Positions 1 to 8,904 are shown, counted from the stretch's first letter. The stretch: 64,000 bases of DNA from Elizabethkingia miricola (GCF_001675285.1 NZ_LSGQ01000004.1:155839-219838); one strand, 5' to 3'. Numbers and translations: made by a program. The notes: generated from the letters alone by a model not told the origin.

Positions 1-245
1 TTGCAAGTGAGCAAATTAAAAACTTCCTCAATACCCGAATCCAGATTATCATAATCCTCACTATAATGGCTATGATTTATTCCATAGCCAACAATCAGTT
101 CCGTTTTGTTTGCTGTAAGCCAAAACTCTGAATCTTCTATTTCCAGAGTTTTATTATCATATTCTTCAGAAAAATTTACCCGCTCTCCAAGCTTTGAGAT
201 CAGAAGGTCCTTGATTAAATTAAATTTCTTTTGGTGCGATTCCAT
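1..245 (-). CDS. hypothetical protein, 3' part cut by window edge
   Basis: An open minus-strand frame starts with ATG at 245 and runs off the left edge after 81 codons without a stop. It reads MESHQKKFNLIKDLLISK at the N-terminus, followed by an acidic, aromatic-rich region (SEFWLTAN, YGINHSHYSEDYDN). There is no signal peptide or membrane segment, so a small cytoplasmic protein is likely. I do not recognise the family. The opposite-strand frame over the same bases has no such character, which supports the minus strand as the coding one. Confidence 0.6.
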   Translation of the reverse strand, partial: MESHQKKFNLIKDLLISKLGERVNFSEEYDNKTLEIEDSEFWLTANKTELIVGYGINHSHYSEDYDNLDSGIEEVFNLLTC

Positions 246-333
246 TATCCTCAAAGATATTCATAATATTAACAAACAAAAAACAAGTCCCTGTAGAGAG
301 ACTTGTTCAGAAGATATTTAAGGTTAAAATGGT

Positions 334-960
334 TTACATAAAAGCAGGCTTATCACCTTCAGAGCCAGGTTTTTGAACACCTACACTGGCTTTCAGATCC
401 TTATCGGGATTCAGAATAATGTTTGCAATGTAGCTGGCTACAGCTTTTCTGGAAACTTCAGTTCCGGTGAAGTCCTCACCCTTTTGTGTTGTTTCATAGT
501 CCGTTTCTTCTTTATCCGTTAGCCACGATGGACGCACTATCGTATAATCGAGATCCGAGTTTTCTATAATGTCTGCTGCCTGACGGTAACGGACAAGATC
601 GGCTCCGATAATGGCTTCATTCCATTCTCCGAATTTCCCGGGTACTTCTTTATAGATTCCCAGAGAGGTTACAAAGATGAGACGCTTTACAGCTTCATCA
701 TCCATTGTTTTTACAATTGCCTGAGCAAAGTGATTCATGGGTCCGGAAAGATTGGCGTATACAATATCCTGACCTTTTATGGCTTCCTCCAGATCAGCGG
801 GATTTAATACATCACCTTTTATTATTTGTGCATCTTCATTTAATCCGTTAGTATTTCTGGCAAATAATGTTAATTCTATATTGCTGTTGTCCTTAAGAAA
901 ACTGACAACATGTTGTGCGATGGCGCCATTGGCACCCAATATTAATACTTTAGTCTTCAT
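334..960 (-). CDS. NAD(P)H-binding, atypical SDR-type protein
   Basis: This 208-residue protein starts MKTKVLILGANGAIA, so the glycine-rich GANGAIA dinucleotide loop lies at residues 9-15, as in atypical short-chain dehydrogenases of the NmrA/NAD(P)H-binding type. Later it has VTSLGIY and the segment DYTIVRPSWL, a typical 'TIVRPxxL' element. The Met 11 codons upstream (993) would add a tail before the Rossmann strand, so 960 is preferred. It is the last gene of a minus-strand run: two alpha/beta hydrolases, a cupin, then this gene after 67 bp. Its substrate is unknown. A quinone- or redox-sensing reductase role is possible but not shown. Confidence 0.8.
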   Translation of the reverse strand: MKTKVLILGANGAIAQHVVSFLKDNSNIELTLFARNTNGLNEDAQIIKGDVLNPADLEEAIKGQDIVYANLSGPMNHFAQAIVKTMDDEAVKRLIFVTSLGIYKEVPGKFGEWNEAIIGADLVRYRQAADIIENSDLDYTIVRPSWLTDKEETDYETTQKGEDFTGTEVSRKAVASYIANIILNPDKDLKASVGVQKPGSEGDKPAFM

Positions 961-1027
961 AATGTTTGGTTTTGAGTAAATATTCTCAATCATTTACAGA
1001 CGGAATTATATTCCTTAATCTCTCAAT

Positions 1028-1438
1028 CTAACCGGCACTGTTATAAGCCTCGTCGGCTACAGGCTCCTCCCAATTAACCAGCCCTTTTTCTGCATTGATA
1101 CCAATAGCAGTATGAATCATAACGCCGTCGGGAGAAGCACCATGCCAATGTCTGATACCAGGCATGATATTCACATAACCTCCGGCTGAAATTTTCTGTA
1201 CAGGCTGACCTTCTTCCTGATAGAAACACACTCCTTCACGGATCAGTAAAATCTGATTGCTGCCATGTGTATGCCAGTTATTTCTGGTACCCGGCTCAAA
1301 TAGCACTTCACCAACATAAGCATCTGTTGTATCATCAGGAAAAACATATGTTTTTAACCATGCCTTTCCGGTAAAGTATTCCTGCTGTGCCGGAACAAAG
1401 CCCATATCTTTTATTTCCTGTTCTGTATACTTTTTCAT
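1028..1438 (-). CDS. cupin domain protein (hydroxynitrile-lyase/carboxymuconolactone-type cupin)
   Basis: A single-domain cupin of 136 residues. Candidate metal ligands are His56, His58 and Gln62 in cupin motif 1 (NNWHTHGSNQ) and His97/His99 in the motif RHWHGAS of cupin motif 2. The pattern WHTHxxxQ...HWHGA is known from small Mn-cupins of the hydroxynitrile-lyase-like group that often sit beside reductases and hydrolases. The start codon lies one base after the stop of the upstream hydrolase, so translation is probably coupled. No signal peptide is seen. The enzymatic activity in this organism is not known; a role in aldehyde or quinone detoxification with its neighbours is inference. Confidence 0.85.
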   Translation of the reverse strand: MKKYTEQEIKDMGFVPAQQEYFTGKAWLKTYVFPDDTTDAYVGEVLFEPGTRNNWHTHGSNQILLIREGVCFYQEEGQPVQKISAGGYVNIMPGIRHWHGASPDGVMIHTAIGINAEKGLVNWEEPVADEAYNSAG

Positions 1439-1439
1439 T

Positions 1440-2366
1440 TTACAAATTTTCTTTAAAGAAAGGTATTGCTCTTTCCAACGCCTGCCTTACTGGTTCAGGC
1501 TGATCATAAAGATCATAATGGGAATATCCCTTCACAATTAAAAGTTCTTTCTTCTCAGACGCTGCACGGCGAACAACTTCAAAGCCGTCTCTGTATGCTC
1601 CAAAACCACCCGGCTTATCTCCGACAACAACCAATATAGGCTGTGTCAGCAAGGTTTCACACAGGTGGAAAGCATCCCAGCCCATTCCAATACCCATTCT
1701 GGAATACACGGCACTGGTTGCTCCTCCTGGAGTCTGTCCTCTGGATGTTTTATAATAATCTGTAGCCTCCAATACATCGATATCCTCAATTCCGGATTGT
1801 TTTCCTGCTTCAACAGAATCCGGTAACATATTGATCGTTAATAGATCTCCGCCTTTAGCTTCACTTGACCGCTGCTGTGCTACATTGTCAAGCACCTCCA
1901 TAGGGCTTTCTCCTGCAAAACCATCACGTAATAGGCGTCCAAAATTAACTCCTGTAATAGATACTACAGCTTTAATACGTCTCTCGGTCATGGCAATGTT
2001 CAGTGCATAAGCTCCGCCTCCACAAACACCTAAGATCCCTATTCTCTCTTCATCGACATAAGGGAGGTTAATCAAATAATCGACAGCATAACGGACATCA
2101 TCTGTACGCTGATATGGATTTTCAATATACCTTGGCACACCACCGCTTTCTCCCTGAAAAGAAGCATCGAATGCAAGTACTACAAATCCTGCTTCTGCTA
2201 AAGCTTTTCCGTATACATTTCCCGCTGTTTGCTCTTTGCAGCTGCCAATTGGGTGCATTGTAACAATTGTTGGGTATTTTTTGTTCTGGTCAAAATTTTC
2301 AGAAAAATAAAGAATTCCTGCATTTTCCCATGCTATATTACTGAATGTTATTGCTTGTGTATTCAT
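1440..2366 (-). CDS. alpha/beta hydrolase with Cys nucleophile (YcjY/dienelactone-hydrolase-like)
   Basis: The protein starts MNTQAITFSNIAWENAG (308 residues). A longer frame begins at 2405 but adds only a non-conserved tail. It carries the oxyanion region TMHPIGS, the nucleophile elbow GVCGGGAY with Cys in place of Ser, a candidate acid in VVGDKPGG and the terminal His in KGYSHYDLYD. Together these form a Cys-Asp-His triad, as known in dienelactone-hydrolase relatives. It is a paralogue of the hydrolase 74 bp upstream; both share the 'GFVxxAxDASxQGES' strand. No export signal is seen. The substrate is unknown. Confidence 0.85.
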   Translation of the reverse strand: MNTQAITFSNIAWENAGILYFSENFDQNKKYPTIVTMHPIGSCKEQTAGNVYGKALAEAGFVVLAFDASFQGESGGVPRYIENPYQRTDDVRYAVDYLINLPYVDEERIGILGVCGGGAYALNIAMTERRIKAVVSITGVNFGRLLRDGFAGESPMEVLDNVAQQRSSEAKGGDLLTINMLPDSVEAGKQSGIEDIDVLEATDYYKTSRGQTPGGATSAVYSRMGIGMGWDAFHLCETLLTQPILVVVGDKPGGFGAYRDGFEVVRRAASEKKELLIVKGYSHYDLYDQPEPVRQALERAIPFFKENL

Positions 2367-2440
2367 TACATCTATTCTTAAGAATATTATTTTATATAAA
2401 GCCATGCCGAAGCCTGAAACTCTGACATGGCTTTACCGGA

Positions 2441-3358
2441 TTAAAGTTTTTCTGCAAAGAATGGTGCCAATTGTCCAACCGCTTCATTTACATAGTTTTC
2501 TCTGTCATATAATGACATATGATTGGCTCCCTCTACAATATATTTTCTTTTATCAGTGGATGCTGCAATATTCAGCAAGTCATCACTCATCCATGCACTT
2601 CCGGCTACACTACCTACTACAGCTAATAATGGCTGGGTAAAGAAAGCTTCAGCTTTGTTATATGCATCGTAAGAAATAATTTGAGTTAAGCTCCTTGCCG
2701 TGGCAAAACCTGGCGCTGTTGGATACTGGCAACGATCGGTATGGTAATATTCCCATGCTTCTCTTAATTCTTCATTTGGCGCATCTTCTTCACGCATTGG
2801 TGCTAAAGGAATTGTCTGAATTCCTTCTTTTGCATCTGCAGTTCTTGCATTGGATCCTACGATTAAATAAGGAAGTGCATCGGCATCTTTTACATTATTT
2901 TCCCATCCGTTGCGGAACATAGAACCAATATTTACAGCACTTACCATTCCTACAGCTTTAATGCGATGATCATTAATCGCGGCATTAGCTGTATAACCTG
3001 CTCCGGCACAGATTCCCATAGCACCGATTTTTTCTGTATCTATATAAGGGAGTGTTGTTAAATAATCAATCACTGCACTTACATCTTCTGTCCGGATATA
3101 TGGATTTTCGAGCTGACGTGGTTCTCCGGTACTTTCACCCTGATAAGAAGCATCATAGGCTATAGTAACAAATCCGTTTTCGGCTAATTTACGGGCATAC
3201 AAACCAGCTGTTTGTTCCTTGACTCCACCACCGGGATGAGAGACAACTACTGCAGGATATTTTTTATTCTTGTCGAATCCTTCAGGGAAATTGATAATTG
3301 CTGATAAGGTAATTCCCTGTCCATTTTTGTTTTCAATGTTGATTTTTTCTTGTGACAT
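2441..3358 (-). CDS. alpha/beta hydrolase with Cys nucleophile (YcjY-like)
   Basis: A 305-residue protein and first gene of the four-gene minus-strand operon. The HPGGG oxyanion region is at residues 41-45, the nucleophile elbow GICAGAGY places Cys at 117, and the general-base His is in EGANHMSLYD. It is homologous along its length to the next gene. A -7 box (TAACTTTG on the minus strand, 3416-3423) lies upstream. It is cytoplasmic by sequence. Function is inferred only as hydrolysis of an ester- or lactone-like substrate; homologues are usually annotated simply as alpha/beta hydrolase. Confidence 0.85.
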   Translation of the reverse strand: MSQEKINIENKNGQGITLSAIINFPEGFDKNKKYPAVVVSHPGGGVKEQTAGLYARKLAENGFVTIAYDASYQGESTGEPRQLENPYIRTEDVSAVIDYLTTLPYIDTEKIGAMGICAGAGYTANAAINDHRIKAVGMVSAVNIGSMFRNGWENNVKDADALPYLIVGSNARTADAKEGIQTIPLAPMREEDAPNEELREAWEYYHTDRCQYPTAPGFATARSLTQIISYDAYNKAEAFFTQPLLAVVGSVAGSAWMSDDLLNIAASTDKRKYIVEGANHMSLYDRENYVNEAVGQLAPFFAEKL

Positions 3359-3415
3359 GACTTCTGTTTTTTAATATTAAACTTTTAATGAATTATCTGT
3401 TTCTGATTTCTGAAG

Positions 3416-3423
3416 CAAAGTTA
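3416..3423 (-). promoter_or_regulatory. -7 promoter element for the hydrolase-cupin operon
   Basis: The minus strand reads TAACTTTG, an exact fit to the Bacteroidota -7 consensus TAnnTTTG, 58 bp upstream of the start at 3358. Confidence 0.55.
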
Positions 3424-3614
3424 TATCAGCTATGGAAGGAATAATGAAAACAAATTACGGGAATGATGAAACAAATTACTGTGACTGTTTAAAATTCCTT
3501 TCAATAAAGTCTTATAGCAAAATGAAAGAGCCAAGTTTCTTTTGTAGAGCCTGATTATCGCTATAAATATTCACAAATAAAAAATCACATCAAAGAGAAT
3601 TAAGATATAAACTC

Positions 3615-3622
3615 TATATTTG
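3615..3622 (+). promoter_or_regulatory. -7 promoter element for the DUF6624 gene
   Basis: TATATTTG lies 18 bp before the ATG at 3641 and matches the TAnnTTTG consensus, predicting a short leader. Confidence 0.6.
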
Positions 3623-3640
3623 TAATTCTAATAACATTAA

Positions 3641-4612
3641 ATGAAAATCTGGATTTTAATTATTTCATTCCTTTTTACCAGCCTTATTTATGGCCAAAAT
3701 TCAAAACAATTAATAGATCAATCAATTGTTTATCTAAAGAATAAAGATAATATAAAATTTGATCAGACCAGAGACAAAGTATGGTTTGCCTTTCTGAAAG
3801 AAAATATATCATATTACAACAACGCTATTGAAAATATAAAGAAAAAGCAGTATCCGGATGCATTTAAAAATCTTGACAGTATAATTTCCGAAGACTATTT
3901 TATCGATACAATTCTGGCTGATAAAAATTTCTCAGCATTACATCATATGGAAGGCTGGAAAAAATTCACCAATCAGATTAAAGCTAAAAAATCAAAATAC
4001 AATAACGATGTCCGTTTAAAATTACTTGATGTACAGAGCAAAGATCAAAGTATCAGATTGATTTATCAGGAATTGAAAAAAACTTATACAGACGATAGTG
4101 ATCTGGTAAAATCTGCAAGTGAAAAAATGAAAAAAATTGATCTTGAAAGTGTGGATATTGTTGCAAAAATAATTGACAAATATGGTTGGCTTGGAAAAGA
4201 TAAGATCGGAAAAGAAGCTAATGAAACTCTGTTTCTGGGAATACAACATATAGACGATTTGGTTGTACAATCCAAATATCTGCCGGCTATTAAAGATGCT
4301 GTAAAAAAAGGAAATGCTGAGCCATGGCATCTGGCATTTTTAACAGACAGAATTTTAATGAATCAGGGTAAAAAGCAGATTTACGGAACACAGAAAATTA
4401 TCACGAAAAAACCTGAAACTTCCTATATCATTCCTTTGGAAAACCCTGAAAAAGTGGATGAACTAAGAAAAGAAATTGGTCTGGATCCATTAAATGATGA
4501 TCTGCAGGAAGATGGACTTTCCTGGAATCTTGAAGATTATAAAAAAGATTTACCCAGAATAGAAAAGCTCTATAAAGAAAGGGTTGAAAAACTCCTGATT
4601 AATAAAGGCTAA
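3641..4612 (+). CDS. exported DUF6624-type protein
   Basis: A 323-residue protein with signal peptide (MKIWILIISFLFTSLIYGQ, cleavage near residue 19). The middle and C-terminal part has the conserved pattern of DUF6624: DVQSKDQSIRLIYQ, then KIIDKYGWLGKDKIGKEA, QHIDDLVVQ, LPAIKDAVKKG, LTDRILMNQGKKQIYGTQ. The N-terminal part looks helical and repeat-like, as in such proteins in Bacteroidota. It should be periplasmic or secreted. The biochemical role of the family is unknown. The gene is monocistronic and convergent with the Crp/Fnr gene that ends 4 bp away. Confidence 0.75.
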   Translation: MKIWILIISFLFTSLIYGQNSKQLIDQSIVYLKNKDNIKFDQTRDKVWFAFLKENISYYNNAIENIKKKQYPDAFKNLDSIISEDYFIDTILADKNFSALHHMEGWKKFTNQIKAKKSKYNNDVRLKLLDVQSKDQSIRLIYQELKKTYTDDSDLVKSASEKMKKIDLESVDIVAKIIDKYGWLGKDKIGKEANETLFLGIQHIDDLVVQSKYLPAIKDAVKKGNAEPWHLAFLTDRILMNQGKKQIYGTQKIITKKPETSYIIPLENPEKVDELRKEIGLDPLNDDLQEDGLSWNLEDYKKDLPRIEKLYKERVEKLLINKG

Positions 4613-4616
4613 TTGT

Positions 4617-5192
4617 TTATTTCTTAAGATCTTCCAATTGTTTTAGAGCCCTGTTCAGACTTCTTATAGTAATTCCTAAATAGGCAGCCATGTCTTCTTT
4701 GCTCATTGGTGTCCCCAATTGATCTTGCAGCGTAAGCAAACGGGACAGACTGTGTTCTGTTGTGTATAACTGCTGATAAGAAGCTCTGCTGGAAGTATTG
4801 ACAATACGTTTTGAAAAGACTTCGAGTAACAGATTATTGAATCCAAGGTCTTTGGTGAGTAAGCTTCTGAAATATGGAACTGAAAGTGCATAAACAGTAA
4901 CGTCCGTCATTGCCTCGATATTACACAAACACGGAATATGCTGCAACAGCTCTATCTCTCCAATAATTTCTCCTTTCCCAAGGAATTCCAGAATAAAATC
5001 TTTGTCATTTTCTTCCTTTACAAAACATTTGGTAATCCCTTCTTTTATCAGCATTACTTTGGTAATACTACTTCCCTGTTCCAGTAGTTTACTTCCTTTT
5101 TTAAATGTTTTTACAATAATGTCTTCTTTACGCTGCTGTTCTTCGTAAAGCTGTGCCATATAAGCTAAAAATGACTGATGGGTACGTAACAT
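4617..5192 (-). CDS. Crp/Fnr family transcriptional regulator
   Basis: A 191-residue regulator. A cyclic-nucleotide-binding-like beta-roll spans about residues 28-115 (GSKLLEQGSSITKVMLIKEG, FLGKGEIIGEIELL) and a C-terminal winged helix about 145-190 (MSKEDMAAYLGITIRSLNRALKQLE). It lacks the Cys cluster of Fnr, so an Fe-S sensor is unlikely; the effector is unknown. It is transcribed divergently from the HAD gene, and an imperfect inverted repeat with arms GGACA/TGTCC (5203-5214) lies between them. Regulation of itself or of the HAD gene is only a suggestion. Confidence 0.85.
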   Translation of the reverse strand: MLRTHQSFLAYMAQLYEEQQRKEDIIVKTFKKGSKLLEQGSSITKVMLIKEGITKCFVKEENDKDFILEFLGKGEIIGEIELLQHIPCLCNIEAMTDVTVYALSVPYFRSLLTKDLGFNNLLLEVFSKRIVNTSSRASYQQLYTTEHSLSRLLTLQDQLGTPMSKEDMAAYLGITIRSLNRALKQLEDLKK

Positions 5193-5267
5193 ATTTTTGT
5201 CAGGACAAATGTCCTTTTCTGTATGGATTTTGTTTCCGAATTTTGAACCTGAAAATTACGAATTAAA

Positions 5268-5960
5268 ATGAAAAATAAGATAAAAACCATTGCCTTTGAT
5301 GCCGATGATACACTTTGGATAAACGAACCTTACTTTCAGGAAGCTGAAAAACAGTTTTGCAATATGCTTCAGGATTATTTGCCACATCATACTGTATCCC
5401 AGGAATTATTCAAAACGGAAATGAAAAACCTCCACTTATATGGTTATGGTGTAAAGGGATTTATGTTGTGTATGATAGAAACCATCGGCAGAATATCCGG
5501 AAATACAGCTCCAATAAACCTTGTAAATAAAACCATTGAACTGGGACAGGAATTATTACAAAAGCCTATTCAGTTACTGGAGGGTGTACAGCATACTCTG
5601 GAAAGCCTTAATGGTAAATACAGATTGGTAGTGGCAACAAAGGGAGATCTTCTGGATCAGGAACGCAAGCTTAAAAATTCGGGATTGCAGGATTATTTTC
5701 ACCATATAGAAATTATGAGTGATAAGCAGATCAGTGATTATACAAAACTACTGAAACACCTGGACTGTCAGCCGGAAAATTTTCTGATGCTGGGGAATTC
5801 CATAAAATCGGATATACTACCTGTACTGGATTTGGGCGGCTATGCTGCACATATTCCATATCATATCACATGGGCACATGAACAGCACGAATCTACTCTG
5901 CAGCACAAAAATTTCATGGAATTGAAAAGAATAGATCAGGTATTGGAGTATTTGGATTAG
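5268..5960 (+). CDS. HAD-superfamily hydrolase (phosphatase-like)
   Basis: A 230-residue HAD protein. Motif I is FDADDTLW (nucleophile Asp11, acid/base Asp13), motif II/III includes VVATKGDLLDQ with a following Lys, and motif IV is LMLGNSIKSDILP. The cap inserted after motif I is helical (C1 type). The family dephosphorylates small metabolites; the substrate cannot be told from the sequence. It is cytoplasmic and monocistronic. The Crp/Fnr gene lies divergently 75 bp upstream. Confidence 0.85.
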   Translation: MKNKIKTIAFDADDTLWINEPYFQEAEKQFCNMLQDYLPHHTVSQELFKTEMKNLHLYGYGVKGFMLCMIETIGRISGNTAPINLVNKTIELGQELLQKPIQLLEGVQHTLESLNGKYRLVVATKGDLLDQERKLKNSGLQDYFHHIEIMSDKQISDYTKLLKHLDCQPENFLMLGNSIKSDILPVLDLGGYAAHIPYHITWAHEQHESTLQHKNFMELKRIDQVLEYLD

Positions 5961-6089
5961 CATTTAAAGAACATAGCTTTTCCCAACTATACAGCAATGT
6001 AAAACATTAAGAAATTAAGATTATTAAGGTCTCTCTTGTATAATTATCTTAATACCTAAATGATAAAATCTTGTGCATGAATACTAAAA

Positions 6090-6116
6090 AGCCCTGTAGA
6101 GGATTCTGACAGGGCT
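6090..6116 (-). terminator. intrinsic terminator
   Basis: Perfect stem AGCCCTGT / ACAGGGCT with an 11-nt loop. The minus strand continues with a run of T, so it ends the 522-residue gene at 6124; the plus strand also has T-rich sequence beyond it and may stop reading from the HAD gene. Confidence 0.7.
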
Positions 6117-6123
6117 ATATTTT

Positions 6124-7692
6124 TTAAGATTCTTCTGATTCTTCATCACTTACAAGGCTTAATTCTCCACGGAGATAAGCTTCATTCAGACTGTCAATAT
6201 TCCGTTCCAGTCTGTTCCAGTAGCGGATTGCATTCTTATACTTATCTACAGCTGTAACAGATACCTCATAAAGCCTGGATTCGTAATCGTTGCCTTCCTG
6301 ACTAAATAATACCGGAGCTATTCTTCCATCTACAGTTTCAACAAGATCAAAATGCCAGAAATCAAAAATCTCTTCATCACCTTCACTATATTCCTGACGG
6401 ATTACACTTATACGGCTGCAATAATCTTCTTCAGAATTCCTTTGTCGGAATTGTAAATGCAGAGAGCCTAAATCCAGTGAAGCATCATCGGTATAATATT
6501 GCTTACTCTTTTCCTGTACCAATGGCAGGTTGAGTATTCTTTCTATTTTTTCGCGGGTAACAGTCTCCCGGAACAAATTTTTCAGATGTACCATTTCTGA
6601 ATACTGCCATAAAAATACATTCCACTGGGTGTTCATAAAATCCTGAAGCTCCTGGGGTGCATTTTTATCCAGAACCAGCCATTTGTCTTCAGGGAAAATC
6701 TTATAAGCCTGTTCCACACGGTATTCTTTTCTTCCGGTTAATTTGCCCAGCATGTTCTGGTGTTCTGTAAAATAAACCATACAGGCAAACTTTTCTTCAT
6801 ACTGAAAGTATACAGCGGTTGTTTCGGGGCTACCAATAATTGTATAAACCCTGCGGAATACAGGTCCATCCCAATATTCCAAAGCAAAGCTATTCCCCTC
6901 TACAGGTGCTTTCCCTACAAGGATATCACTATCCAGAAAACGTTTCAGATTTTGTTCACTGGGGATATTATCTGCAAAAAAGAAAGTAAAATCTTCTTCC
7001 GGTCTTTTATAAGGTTTTATATTGTCCTGCAAAACAGGAAGATTTTGTTCCATAGCCTTCATTAACCCAGAAACAAACAACCAGTCTTTCCATGAATAAA
7101 TTTCTTCTTCTATTAAGTCTTCTACAGGCAGCATATACTCGGGACGTAATAACTGGCGGATATGTTCGTCGTCTTCATAATCATCTTCAACATCATCCCA
7201 TAGTAAGTGATCTATAAAAATATTTCTACGTTCTTCAAAACGTTTATAGTCTACTCCATAATCTGTATTAATAAAAACTTTTGCCTGTATAGAACCTTTT
7301 ACCTGTAGATCACCGTGATTATAGTCACCCCAGAAAAGTTCATTTACAGTCAGATTGCCACCAACAAAAATTTCCTGACCACCGACAACTATATTATCAG
7401 CCGTAAGATTTCCCATCACCACAAGTCCTGTAGATCCGTCGGTTTCGTTGTTATAAATATTACCTGCTTTCACATTTCCTTCTACGAAAATAAAATAACC
7501 GGTATCTTCAGGTTCTTCTCCATCGAAAAAATAAGAATGAGGATTATCGAGATCCAATGGTCTGTCCAATACCAGATCTCCCTGATAATGTAAAACGTAT
7601 GCTTCCTGAGAGTCGTAATACCTCTCATTTTTATAATGGGTATCCTCCGGAAGAAGATGTCTGATATCCTGATATTTTACTAGCTTCATCAT
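6124..7692 (-). CDS. large cytoplasmic protein with N-terminal beta-helix (polymer-forming-like) repeats
   Basis: A 522-residue protein without signal peptide. About residues 38-140 form short repeats of the type 'F.EGNVKAGNI', 'VVMGNLTADNI', 'IFVGGNLTVNEL', 'LQVKGSIQAKVF', the pattern of a right-handed beta-helix as in bactofilin/polymer-forming proteins. The rest is acidic and aromatic-rich (DVEDDYEDDEH, ending SDEESEES) and I do not recognise it. The gene lies 29 bp downstream of an HxlR regulator on the same strand, so co-transcription is likely. Function is unknown. Either of two adjacent Met codons could be the start. Confidence 0.6.
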   Translation of the reverse strand: MMKLVKYQDIRHLLPEDTHYKNERYYDSQEAYVLHYQGDLVLDRPLDLDNPHSYFFDGEEPEDTGYFIFVEGNVKAGNIYNNETDGSTGLVVMGNLTADNIVVGGQEIFVGGNLTVNELFWGDYNHGDLQVKGSIQAKVFINTDYGVDYKRFEERRNIFIDHLLWDDVEDDYEDDEHIRQLLRPEYMLPVEDLIEEEIYSWKDWLFVSGLMKAMEQNLPVLQDNIKPYKRPEEDFTFFFADNIPSEQNLKRFLDSDILVGKAPVEGNSFALEYWDGPVFRRVYTIIGSPETTAVYFQYEEKFACMVYFTEHQNMLGKLTGRKEYRVEQAYKIFPEDKWLVLDKNAPQELQDFMNTQWNVFLWQYSEMVHLKNLFRETVTREKIERILNLPLVQEKSKQYYTDDASLDLGSLHLQFRQRNSEEDYCSRISVIRQEYSEGDEEIFDFWHFDLVETVDGRIAPVLFSQEGNDYESRLYEVSVTAVDKYKNAIRYWNRLERNIDSLNEAYLRGELSLVSDEESEES

Positions 7693-7721
7693 AGCCTGAC
7701 TTATAATTATTTATTGGTGTT

Positions 7722-8042
7722 TCAATTATTTTGCAAAGACATTGTCCATTGTTCTATTTCCTGCATCAAAGGAGCTAAACTACGCCCTTTATCTGTAAGT
7801 CCATAATAAACTTCCGGTGGAAATATGTTTACCTGCTTTCTATGGACAATACCATCCTCTTCAAGTTCTTTAAGCTGCTCCAGCAATACTTTTTTAGAAA
7901 CAACAGGCATAATACGCCATAAATCGGTAAATCGTATATCACCGGATTCAAAAAAATGAAATAGAATAAGAGGTTTCCATTTTCCGGAAAATAATTTCAT
8001 AAACCTGTTAAAAGCACAGTTTTCAAATTCCTTATAATTCAT
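7722..8042 (-). CDS. HxlR family transcriptional regulator
   Basis: A 106-residue winged-helix protein with the HxlR signature: conserved Cys9, then LFSGKWKPLILFHFF, DIRFTDLWRIMPVVSKKVLLEQLKELEEDGIV, and the wing PPEVYYGLTDKGRSLAPL. HxlR proteins often sense electrophiles or aldehydes through this N-terminal Cys. It precedes the beta-helix-like gene by 29 bp and diverges from the MBL-fold hydrolase gene at 8143, which is the likely target by position. Confidence 0.9.
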   Translation of the reverse strand: MNYKEFENCAFNRFMKLFSGKWKPLILFHFFESGDIRFTDLWRIMPVVSKKVLLEQLKELEEDGIVHRKQVNIFPPEVYYGLTDKGRSLAPLMQEIEQWTMSLQNN

Positions 8043-8142
8043 AGTGGTTACAAAATTGTGAACAGTTTACCTGAAAGTTCATTTCTTGAAAAGCCGAAAC
8101 AATCGGATGATCTTTGCCCTATACAAACTTAAAGAAAATATT

Positions 8143-8904
8143 ATGAAAGCAAGACTTATCAGAAACGCCACATTATGGATAGAAATTGAAGGGATTAAGA
8201 TACTCGTTGATCCTATGCTTGGGCAAAAAGGCAGCCTTGGGTCATTTCCATGGACAGAGGATAATCGTACCAATCCTCTAAGCGATCTCCCATTTGATTC
8301 TGAAGAATTGTCGAAGATCATTCAGAATACAGATTTCGTACTACTCACACACCTGCATCCGGATCATTGGGATGAGGCTGCCCAACAACTACTGCCTAAG
8401 GATATGCTTATCTATTGTCAGCCTATGGATGAGGAACTGGTCAGAACTTCCGGATTTACCCGTGTGATTCCGGTTACAAACGAAATCACTTATAAAGATG
8501 TCTCGATTATAAGAACCGGAGGAAAACATGGCTTGGGTAAGATCGGTGAACTTATGGGTAAAGTATCCGGTTATATCCTGAAAACAAAAAATGAAAGCCT
8601 CTATATTACTGGCGATACAATCTGGTGCAAAGATGTTTCTAATGCTCTGGATATACACAATCCGGAATATATTATTGCAAATGGCGGCGGTGCCCGGTTT
8701 AATATTGGGGAGCATGTTACTATGAATGGTGAGGATATAAAAACTATGGCTGCATATACGAGTTCAGCTTATATAGCAATTGTGCATCTGGATGCTGTAA
8801 GCCCGGTAAGAGAAGATAGAGAACTCTTGAAGAAGTTCCTCAGCCTGCATGAGATTACTCAAAATATTATTATACCTGATGACGGAGCGGTAATATTTGA
8901 TTAA
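8143..8904 (+). CDS. MBL-fold metallo-hydrolase (UlaG-like)
   Basis: A 253-residue protein starting MKARLIRNATLW; an upstream in-frame ATG at 8086 overlaps the divergent promoter region and was not used. The metal motif THLHPDHWD lies at residues 69-77 (HxHxDH pattern), and further ligands are in ITGDTIWC and AIVHLDAV. Family knowledge: Zn- or Mn-dependent hydrolases of Lactamase_B_2 type acting on phosphoesters or lactones. The substrate is unknown. It is divergent from the HxlR gene and followed by a strong terminator, so it is monocistronic. Confidence 0.85.
   Translation: MKARLIRNATLWIEIEGIKILVDPMLGQKGSLGSFPWTEDNRTNPLSDLPFDSEELSKIIQNTDFVLLTHLHPDHWDEAAQQLLPKDMLIYCQPMDEELVRTSGFTRVIPVTNEITYKDVSIIRTGGKHGLGKIGELMGKVSGYILKTKNESLYITGDTIWCKDVSNALDIHNPEYIIANGGGARFNIGEHVTMNGEDIKTMAAYTSSAYIAIVHLDAVSPVREDRELLKKFLSLHEITQNIIIPDDGAVIFD

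Noticed and set aside
106-321. A 71-codon plus-strand frame at the left edge
   Set aside because: It is antisense to the better-supported minus-strand gene that runs off the edge and has no recognisable protein character.
5203-5214. Inverted repeat GGACA/TGTCC between the Crp/Fnr and HAD genes as an operator
   Set aside because: The arms are only five bases and there is no second copy; mentioned only as a weak possibility.
8086-8142. A longer N-terminus for the MBL-fold hydrolase
   Set aside because: The extra 19 residues lie in the divergent promoter region and precede the conserved first strand; the start at 8143 fits the family.
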